Below the pieces are notes generated by a model. The model saw only the letters and a program-made list of their open reading frames with translations, was not told the DNA's origin and made no database searches. Below are positions 58,359 through 64,000 of a stretch of 64,000 nt of DNA, one piece after another. Location of the stretch: contig JAUIEC010000004.1 of NCBI GenBank assembly GCA_030428945.1, forward strand, positions 248,001 through 312,000. The letters are read 5' to 3'. The DNA comes from Phycisphaerae bacterium. GTDB taxonomy: Bacteria; Planctomycetota; Phycisphaerae; UBA1845; Fen-1342. Made by a program: the position numbers and the translations under genes. How positions within the stretch are numbered: position 1 is the stretch's first letter; every line of letters begins with the position of its first letter.

Positions 58359-59720
58359 ATGGGGCGCGGCAACTGGCTCCGGACGCTCGGCCCCGGCATT
58401 CTGATCGCCGCCACCGGCGTCGGTGCGGGCGACCTGGTCACGGCCGGGCTGGCCGGCAACCGGCTGGGGCCGACCATCTTCTGGGCGGTGCTGCTGGGCG
58501 CGCTGCTCAAGTGGGGGCTGAACGAGGGACTCGCCCGCTGGCAGCTTGGCAGCGGCACGAGCCTGCTGGCGGCCTGGAAGACGCGCCTGCGCGTGCACTG
58601 GATCTTCCTGGTCTACCTGTTGTGCTGGTCGTTCTTCACGGGCGGCGCGCTGATCAGCGCGACCGGCATCGCCGGCGCCGCGCTGTTTCCGCTGCGCGAT
58701 CCCGAGCACGACAAGATCCTCTGGGGGATGGTGCACTCGGTCGTCGCGGTCGCGCTGGTCTATGCCGGTGGCTTCCGTCTGTTCGAGCGGGTCATGTCGT
58801 TCTTCATCGCCGTGATGTTCATCGCCGTGCTCAGCGCCGGGGCGCTGCTGGCGCCGCGGGTGGCCTGGCACGAAGTCGCATGGGTCAATCCATTCGCGCT
58901 TCAGCGTGTGGAACTGCAGTGGATCGTCGGGTTGATCGGCGGCGTCGGCGGGACCGTCACGCTGCTGTCGTACGGCTACTGGATTCGCGAGGAAGGCCGC
59001 AGCGGACAGGCGGGCGTTCGCAGTTGCCGGATCGACCTGGCCGTGGGATACGGGATGACCGCCCTGTTCGGCATCGGGATGGTGCTGATCGCGGCGGCCA
59101 CGCCGGACCTGTCGGGCAGCGGAGCCGGTCTGCTGATCAAGCTGGCGGATCAACTGGAGGCGCAGGTCGGGGTCGGCATGCGCTGGCTGTTCCTCATCGG
59201 CGGGTGGGGCGCGATCTTCTCGAGCATGCTGGGCGTCTGGCAGGGCATCCCCTACCTGTTCGCCGACCTGGTGACCCGCCGACAGGGCGCCGCGGACGAA
59301 CCGGACGCCGCGGCGCTGACGCGCTCGGGCGCCTACCGCTGGTACGTGCTGTACCTGGCATTCCCGCCGATGGTGCTGCTCTGGTACAAGCTGGTGCACG
59401 TGCAGTTGGCCTACGCGATCATCGGGGCGCTGTTCCTGCCGCTGCTGGCGGCCACGCTGCTGGTGCTGAACAACAGCCGGGCCCTGCCGGAGGCCTACCG
59501 CAGTCGCTGGGGCAGCAATGCCCTGCTGGCCGTCACGCTAGCGTTCTTCGCCTGGGTCGGATGGCTGCAGATCAACAAGCAGGTCGGGAAACTCCGCGAG
59601 CGCGGCCAGGACGTCGTCCACCACGCCGAACATGCGGGCCAGGCCGCCGTGCGTGCGGGCGGCGATGTGCGGGGTCACGATGCAGTCTTCGCGCAGCAGC
59701 AGCGGATGCCCGACGGGTAG
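58359..59720 (+). CDS. Nramp-family-like transporter without the DPGN motif (453 aa)
   Basis: About eleven to twelve membrane helices. LGPGILIAATGVGAGDLVTAGLAG is the Nramp TM1 region, but the metal-binding DPGN is GAGD here, and the TM6 MPH is replaced (VTLLSYGYWIREEG). It therefore probably moves something other than Mn/Fe, or Mg by a changed site. The last recognised helix ends near 59580; the remaining 45 residues (GKLRERGQDVVHHAEHAGQ...) are polar, unlike the family, and read antisense to the dehydrogenase gene. They may be a read-through tail after loss of the original stop. Confidence 0.82.
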   Translation: MGRGNWLRTLGPGILIAATGVGAGDLVTAGLAGNRLGPTIFWAVLLGALLKWGLNEGLARWQLGSGTSLLAAWKTRLRVHWIFLVYLLCWSFFTGGALISATGIAGAALFPLRDPEHDKILWGMVHSVVAVALVYAGGFRLFERVMSFFIAVMFIAVLSAGALLAPRVAWHEVAWVNPFALQRVELQWIVGLIGGVGGTVTLLSYGYWIREEGRSGQAGVRSCRIDLAVGYGMTALFGIGMVLIAAATPDLSGSGAGLLIKLADQLEAQVGVGMRWLFLIGGWGAIFSSMLGVWQGIPYLFADLVTRRQGAADEPDAAALTRSGAYRWYVLYLAFPPMVLLWYKLVHVQLAYAIIGALFLPLLAATLLVLNNSRALPEAYRSRWGSNALLAVTLAFFAWVGWLQINKQVGKLRERGQDVVHHAEHAGQAAVRAGGDVRGHDAVFAQQQRMPDG

Positions 59721-60512
59721 CGGTTCCGGCGCGGTGACGTCGAGGGCGGCACCGCCGAGGTGGCCACGCTCGAGCGCCGCGACCAGATCGGACGTCACGA
59801 TGATCTCGCCGCGAGCGGTGTTGATCAGGCGACTGCCGGAGCGGCAGCGGGCCAGCGTGGCCGCGTCGAACCAGCCGCGGGTCACCTCGGTCAGGGGCGT
59901 GTGCAGCGTCAGCAGGTCGGACTCGGCCAGCAGCGTTTCGAACGCCACGGGTCGGCATCCGGCGGGCGCTTCGGCGATCGTGCGGATGTCGTGAAAGAGC
60001 ACGCGGGCGCCAAGCCCGGACGCGCAGGCGCGCCCGACGCGACTGCCGATCCGGCCGAATCCCAGTACACCGACGGTCAGGCTGCCGAGTTCATCACCGT
60101 GCGGGTGGGCCCGCGCGGCACGAAACGCGCCGGCCCGGTAGCGGGCGGCGAGGCGCGGGATCGGGCGGAGCAGTTGCAGCATCAGGGCCAGGGTCAGTTC
60201 CGCGACGGCGGCGCTCGCGGCGGCCGGGGTGCTGAGGACGCGGACGCCGGCGGCCGCCGTGGCCTGCAGGTCGACCCGGTCGAGCCCGACGCCGGCGACG
60301 CCGATCACGCGAAGCCGCGGGGCGGCGGCCAGCAGGTCGCCATCGATCGTGACATGGGTGCGGGCGACCAGGGCGTCACAGCCGGGCAGCGCGGCCCGCA
60401 GTCCGGCCGGGGTCGCATCGTCGGGGCGGCGGACGTCGGCGCAGTCTGCGAGGCGCGCTTCGGCGGCGGCATCGAGCGGGTGCGAGAGCAGGATGACCGG
60501 GCGGCGGCTCAC
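59538..60512 (-). CDS. D-isomer-specific 2-hydroxyacid dehydrogenase family protein (324 aa)
   Basis: VIGVAGVGLDRVDLQAT, NAD loop VGVLGFGRIGSRVGRACA, LHTPLTEVTRGWFD, LINTARGEIIV (catalytic Arg), DVTAPEPLPVGHPLL (Glu) and TPHIAARTH (His). The family includes 3-phosphoglycerate dehydrogenase (without the C-terminal ACT part here), glyoxylate and lactate dehydrogenases; the substrate is not clear. GTG start overlaps the rlmN stop (GTGA). Its last 183 bases overlap the convergent Nramp-like gene. Confidence 0.88.
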   Translation of the reverse strand: MSRRPVILLSHPLDAAAEARLADCADVRRPDDATPAGLRAALPGCDALVARTHVTIDGDLLAAAPRLRVIGVAGVGLDRVDLQATAAAGVRVLSTPAAASAAVAELTLALMLQLLRPIPRLAARYRAGAFRAARAHPHGDELGSLTVGVLGFGRIGSRVGRACASGLGARVLFHDIRTIAEAPAGCRPVAFETLLAESDLLTLHTPLTEVTRGWFDAATLARCRSGSRLINTARGEIIVTSDLVAALERGHLGGAALDVTAPEPLPVGHPLLLREDCIVTPHIAARTHGGLARMFGVVDDVLAALAEFPDLLVDLQPSDPGEER

Positions 60513-61612
60513 GCGCCGGCCTGCCGGGTGGCGCGGCGGAGTTGTCCGCAGGCGGCGGCGACGTCGCGGCCGCGGGAGGTGCGGATGTGGGCGTTGACGC
60601 CGCGGGCGCGGAGCTGTTTCTGGAAGGCGAACGAGGCGTTGCTGCCGGGTCGTTCGTAAGGCAGTCCGCTGACGGGGTTGTAGCGGAGCAGGTTGACGTT
60701 GGCCCGCAGGTTGCGGGCGATGGTGGCGAGGCCTTCGGCATCCTGGCTGGTCATGTTGACGCCGGCGAGCAGGACGTACTCGAGGGTGATTTCGCGTCCG
60801 GTGGTGCGGAAGTAGTGCTGGCAGGCGTCGAGCAGTTCGGCGATACGGACGCCGCGTCCCCAGGGGATCAGTTCGGTCCGCAGGTCGTCGCGGACGGCGT
60901 GCAGGCTGAGGGCGAGGTTGAACTGCAGGGCTTCGCCGGCGAGGGCACGGATCTGCTTGGGCAAACCGACGGTGCTGACGGTGATCCGGCGGGCGCCGAT
61001 GTGCAGGCCCCACTCGGCGTTGAGGATGCGGAGCGCGGCGATCAGGTTGCGGTAGTTGGCGAGCGGTTCGCCCATGCCCATCATGACGACGTTGGTCAGG
61101 CGGGCGTCGGGGCCCTGCTCGCGGCGGATCAGGTCGCGGACGTGCAGGGCCTGTTCGACGATTTCGCCGGCCCCGAGGTTGCGTTCGAGGCCGTCGGTGC
61201 CGCTGGCGCAGAAACGGCAGCCGACCGGGCAGCCGACCTGCGACGAGATGCAGACGGTGTTGCGCTGTCCGCTGGGGATCCAGACGGTTTCGACCAGGGC
61301 CCGGTCGCGCCCGCGAAGCAGGAGCTTGCGGGTGCCGTCATCGGAGGTTCGTTCGGCCTCGATCTCGAGGGCGGCGATCCGGCAGGTGTGCTGGAGTTCG
61401 GCCCGCAGGTCGCGCGAGAGGTTGGTCATCTGTTCGAACCGGGCGACGCGCTGCTCGTAGAGCCAGTGCAGGATCTGGCGGGCCCGGTAGGCGGGCTGGC
61501 CGCGGTCGGCGAGCCAGGCCTGCAGTTCGTCCGGCTGAAGTCCGAGCAGGTGGAGGCGCTGCGGCGCGTTCGGATCGGGTTGCGGGAGCGGGATACCGGC
61601 GTCGGGCTGCAT
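60509..61612 (-). CDS. rlmN: 23S rRNA/tRNA adenine-C2 methyltransferase RlmN
   Basis: 367 residues from ATG 61612, which has AGGAAA seven bases upstream; a GTG six codons earlier is the alternative. Radical-SAM cysteines Cys128, Cys132 and Cys135 lie in QVGCPVGCRFCASG. Other motifs: YRARQILHWLYEQ, VMMGMGEPLANY, ITVSTVGLP, LALSLHA, EYVLLAGVN, and GVNAHIRTSRGRDVAAACGQL with the C-terminal methyl-carrying Cys. It methylates A2503 of 23S rRNA and A37 of some tRNAs. Confidence 0.96.
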   Translation of the reverse strand: MQPDAGIPLPQPDPNAPQRLHLLGLQPDELQAWLADRGQPAYRARQILHWLYEQRVARFEQMTNLSRDLRAELQHTCRIAALEIEAERTSDDGTRKLLLRGRDRALVETVWIPSGQRNTVCISSQVGCPVGCRFCASGTDGLERNLGAGEIVEQALHVRDLIRREQGPDARLTNVVMMGMGEPLANYRNLIAALRILNAEWGLHIGARRITVSTVGLPKQIRALAGEALQFNLALSLHAVRDDLRTELIPWGRGVRIAELLDACQHYFRTTGREITLEYVLLAGVNMTSQDAEGLATIARNLRANVNLLRYNPVSGLPYERPGSNASFAFQKQLRARGVNAHIRTSRGRDVAAACGQLRRATRQAGA

Positions 61613-61650
61613 GCACGTTTCCTGCCGCACTGCTGGCGTTGAAGGCCGAA

Positions 61651-61679
61651 ATTATGATTGTAGCAAAACGGGAGGTCGA
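61651..61679 (-). promoter_or_regulatory. Promoter of rlmN and the dehydrogenase gene
   Basis: On the minus strand TCGACC (61679-61674), 17-base spacer, CATAAT (61656-61651). Five -10 matches and four -35 matches, about 40 bases before the rlmN ATG. Confidence 0.55.
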
Positions 61680-61715
61680 CCGATACGGCGGGTTTCGCGC
61701 GGCGGTCCGGGTCGC

Positions 61716-61744
61716 TTGCGACCGGTTGGCGCGGGGCGTATGCT
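61716..61744 (+). promoter_or_regulatory. Promoter of ilvE
   Basis: TTGCGA (61716-61721), exactly 17 bases, TATGCT (61739-61744). The 120-base leader contains a hairpin GCGTCGGGCA ... TGCCGCGACGC (about 61760-61790). Confidence 0.5.
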
Positions 61745-61868
61745 GAGTTTCGAGCCGAGGCGCGTCGGGCAGCAGCGGTTGCCGCGACGCATCCGTCCGC
61801 CCACCGCGGCCGGGCCGCCCGAGGACATCGACGATCCGCCAGGGTCGCGCAAACGGAGGTTCCCGACG

Positions 61869-62831
61869 ATGGCAAAAGACTGGTACGGCAGCGAGAACTA
61901 CGATCCGGATCCGAACCTGAAGATCTGGCTGGACGGGAAAATCGTTCCGGTTGGTGAAGCGAAGGTGAGCGTCTTCGACCACGGCCTGCTGTATGGCGAT
62001 GGCATTTTCGAGGGCATCCGGACGTACAACGGTCGCGTGTTCGAACGGGAACTGCACCTGCAGCGGTTCTTCCACTCGGCCAAGGGCCTGCGGTTGAACC
62101 TGCCCTACACGATGGAGGAGATCAGCACCGCACTGGACGAGGCCCTCGAGGCCAACGGGCTGTTCGATCCGAACAAGGACGCCTACATCCGCCTGCTGGC
62201 GACGCGGGGCGTCGGCGTGCTCGGAATCTCGCCGCTGCGGACCTGGAAGCCGCAGGTGATCGTGATCGCGGCGACCATCAGCATGTACCCCGACGAAATG
62301 TACGAGAAGGGCATGCCGGTGATCATCAGTTCGGTCACGCGAAACCACCCGAACGCGATGCCGCCGCGGATCAAGTCGCTGAACTACCTGAACAACATCC
62401 TGGCCAAGCTCGAAGCGCACGACGCCGGTGTCGGCGAGGCGATCATGCTGAACCACCTCGGCTACGTCGCCGAGGCGACCGGCGACAACATCTTCATCGT
62501 TCGCAGCGGGCAACTGCAGACCACGCCGACGCACGCCGGGATCCTCGAAGGCATCACGCGGAACACGGTCATCCGGATCGCGCGCGAGGCCGGCATCGAA
62601 GTCGCCGAAAAGAGCCTGGAACGAATGGACCTGTACTCGGCCGACGAGATGTTCCTGACCGGAACCGGGGCCCAGGTGATCCCGGTGACCTCGATCGACA
62701 AGCGCGAGGTCGGCAACGGAACCGTCGGCCCGATCACCCGCACGGTGATGAAGGCCTACAACGAACTCGTCCGCTCGGCCCCGACCGAGAAGAGCGCCGC
62801 CGAACGCGGCCTGACGGGACTGGCGAAGTAA
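61869..62831 (+). CDS. ilvE: Branched-chain amino acid aminotransferase
   Basis: 320 residues. VSVFDHGLLYGDGIFEGIRTY, YIRLLATRGVGVLGISP, PRIKSLNYLNNIL with the PLP lysine Lys169, LGYVAEATGDNIFIV, ILEGITRNTVI and FLTGTGAQVIPV. Fold-type IV PLP enzyme; the sequence fits branched-chain aminotransferase rather than D-amino acid transaminase (no DAAT-specific RxH). It transaminates Leu, Ile, Val. GGAGG nine bases before ATG 61869. Own promoter and terminator, so monocistronic. Confidence 0.95.
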   Translation: MAKDWYGSENYDPDPNLKIWLDGKIVPVGEAKVSVFDHGLLYGDGIFEGIRTYNGRVFERELHLQRFFHSAKGLRLNLPYTMEEISTALDEALEANGLFDPNKDAYIRLLATRGVGVLGISPLRTWKPQVIVIAATISMYPDEMYEKGMPVIISSVTRNHPNAMPPRIKSLNYLNNILAKLEAHDAGVGEAIMLNHLGYVAEATGDNIFIVRSGQLQTTPTHAGILEGITRNTVIRIAREAGIEVAEKSLERMDLYSADEMFLTGTGAQVIPVTSIDKREVGNGTVGPITRTVMKAYNELVRSAPTEKSAAERGLTGLAK

Positions 62832-62860
62832 CGACGCCGGAACGACGGCACCGAAAATGC

Positions 62861-62909
62861 GAAAGAGCGCGGCGGCCCGACGGCCCGCGCTCTTTCGCTT
62901 TTTCTTTTT
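62861..62909 (+). terminator. Intrinsic terminator of ilvE
   Basis: GAAAGAGCGCGG and CCGCGCTCTTTC form a perfect 12-bp stem, followed by GCTTTTTCTTTTT. On the other strand the hairpin is followed by CATTTT, so it may also serve the convergent channel gene. Confidence 0.92.
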
Positions 62910-63005
62910 GACGCGCGCGTTTCGGAACACGGCGGCGAATGTTCAGCGCGCCAGGGCGCTGCGGGTGCGGACCGGTCGGATCGTGACGCCCCCCTGCCCC
63001 GCGGA

Positions 63006-64000
63006 TCAGTCGACGGCGTGCCCGCGGGATTCCGACGCGACCGCTTCGGCGCTCTCGCCGGCCATTTGTCGCAGTTCGTCAAGCTGCTGCCCGTTCCCGA
63101 CGGCCAGCAGGAGATCGCCGCTTCGCATGCGGGTTTCCGGCACCGCGCTTTCCAGGCGGCCGTCGCTGCGGCGGACGGCGATCACGGTCGTGCCGGTGCG
63201 TTCGCGGATGCCGGCCTCGTGCAGGCGTTTCCCGTCGAGCGGCGAGCCGGGCGCGACGACCGCTTCCTCGAGCTTGAGTTCGATCGTGTCGCTCTTCTGC
63301 ACGACGTCGAAGAACTCGACCACGCCCGGGCGGAGCGCCAGTTGCGCGATGCGGCGTCCCGCGAGCCCGTACGGCCAGAGAATGCGATCGGCGCCGGCCT
63401 GCTTGAGTTTCTTCTCGCTGACCTGCCGGTTGATTCGCGAAACGATGTAGAGGTCGGGGTTCAGCCCGCGGGCCGTCAGGGTGACCATCAGGTTCGACGC
63501 GTCATCGTCGACCACCGTCACCAGGGCCCGGGCGCGGTCGACGCCGGCCTTGGCCAGGATCCCGTCCTCTTCGGCGTCGCCCTCGAGCGTGGCCGCCCCG
63601 GTCTTGTGCGCCAGTTCGATCTTCTCGCGATCGCGCTCGACAACGACCACCGGCGTGCCTTCCTTGAGCAGTGCGGCCACGACCTCGGCTCCCATTCGTC
63701 CGTATCCGCAGACGATCACGTGGGAGTTGATTGACTCGATCCGTTTTTCCATGGCCCGTCTCTCCAGGCGGCCGAACAGTTGTCCGGCGATCAGCAGGTT
63801 GTGCACGGTGGAAATCAGGTAGGTGAACGACCCGACCCCGGTCAGGATCAGCACGATCGTGAAGAGCTTGCCGATGTGGTCCAGTTCGTAGACCTCGCGG
63901 TACCCGACCGTGCTGATCGTGATGACCGACATGTACATGGCATCGAGCAGCGTCCAGTCGAGCATGATCGCGTACCCGATCGTGCCGACCGCGATCACCG
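63006..64000 (-). CDS. Potassium channel-like protein with TrkA (RCK) domains, 5' end outside window
   Basis: The frame is open to the right edge. Visible: end of TM1 (VIAVGTIGYAIML), pore helix and filter DAMYMSVITISTVGYREVYELD, TM2 LFTIVLILTGVGSFTYLIS, then RCK_N (SHVIVCGYGRMGAEVVAALL, VVVVERD, EGDAEEDGILAKAGV) and RCK_C (GSPLDGKRLHEAGIRERTGTTVIAV). This is the MthK/Kch type. The filter is TVGYRE instead of TVGYGD, with Arg (CGC) for the second glycine. GTG at 63998 is at the window edge and should not be taken as the true start. Confidence 0.9.
   Translation of the reverse strand, partial: VIAVGTIGYAIMLDWTLLDAMYMSVITISTVGYREVYELDHIGKLFTIVLILTGVGSFTYLISTVHNLLIAGQLFGRLERRAMEKRIESINSHVIVCGYGRMGAEVVAALLKEGTPVVVVERDREKIELAHKTGAATLEGDAEEDGILAKAGVDRARALVTVVDDDASNLMVTLTARGLNPDLYIVSRINRQVSEKKLKQAGADRILWPYGLAGRRIAQLALRPGVVEFFDVVQKSDTIELKLEEAVVAPGSPLDGKRLHEAGIRERTGTTVIAVRRSDGRLESAVPETRMRSGDLLLAVGNGQQLDELRQMAGESAEAVASESRGHAVD

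Noticed and set aside
1-64000. tRNA, rRNA or insertion sequence genes
   Set aside because: Read through for cloverleaf T-arm patterns, rRNA signatures and DDE or serine recombinase motifs; none was convincing, although a weak tRNA could be missed by eye.

Overview
The window is G+C-rich, gene-dense bacterial chromosome with no rRNA, tRNA, CRISPR array, phage or intact insertion sequence that I can recognise. The most likely source is a member of the Planctomycetota, possibly Phycisphaerae-like. Reasons: a very large Ser/Thr kinase fused to a repeat domain, an ECF sigma factor with a tiny partner protein, many small membrane proteins and lipoproteins of planctomycete type, EF-hand and DxDGNGxxDEC motifs, and YkgJ-type cysteine-cluster proteins. 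This placement rests on remembered family distributions, not on a marker tree.

Layout. 1-6.4 kb: the kinase (cut by the left edge), a YkgJ/[2Fe-2S] pair and three small orphan proteins. 6.5-10.6 kb: fatty-acid operon rpmF-plsX-fabH-fabD-fabG, with a consensus promoter and a terminator. 10.6-11.8 kb: a repeat-rich, almost gene-free patch holding one pseudopilin-like ORF, an octad tandem repeat and three copies of a short hairpin element. 11.8-20.3 kb: M14 peptidase, Cys-rich lipoprotein, pfkA, a large exported protein, a YkgJ protein and hisS. 20.3-21.1 kb: an orphan gene bracketed by a perfect 12-bp inverted repeat. 21.3-27.6 kb: EF-hand lipoprotein, degenerate HD-GYP protein, an ECF-sigma cluster of small membrane proteins, and a histidine kinase. 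27.7-33.3 kb: amidohydrolase, isocitrate dehydrogenase-type enzyme, NDH-2 and an OpuC-type ABC transporter (ATPase plus binding-protein/permease fusion). 33.4-35.8 kb: egtB-egtD (ergothioneine).

35.8-43.9 kb is the centrepiece: an aromatic amino acid operon, trpD-trpC-(chorismate mutase/prephenate dehydrogenase)-trpF-trpB-trpA-DAHP synthase-trpE, joined almost throughout by start/stop overlaps. It is preceded by its own promoter, a 27-codon leader ORF carrying the run WRWFWY (Trp, Phe and Tyr codons) and a strong intrinsic terminator. This is a textbook-looking attenuator that appears tuned to all three aromatic amino acids, matching an operon that makes Trp, Tyr and the common chorismate precursor. 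trpG is not in the window.

43.9-64 kb: S41-like lipoprotein, trkA-trkH, a neutral zinc metallopeptidase, dodecin, a zinc-ribbon membrane protein, an RlmI-type methyltransferase, a long coiled-coil membrane protein, a pseudouridine synthase, a single-chain fusion of diadenylate cyclase (CdaA-like) with YbbR/CdaR-like domains, yggS, a stand-alone Clp_N protein, an Nramp-like transporter whose 3' end overlaps a convergent dehydrogenase, rlmN, a branched-chain aminotransferase, and a TrkA-domain K+ channel cut by the right edge.

Most promising for a second look: the three-amino-acid attenuator with a probably leaderless leader ORF; egtD with no ATG/GTG/TTG start; the transporter next to egtBD; the CdaA-YbbR fusion with an altered DGA motif; and two families of intergenic hairpin repeats.
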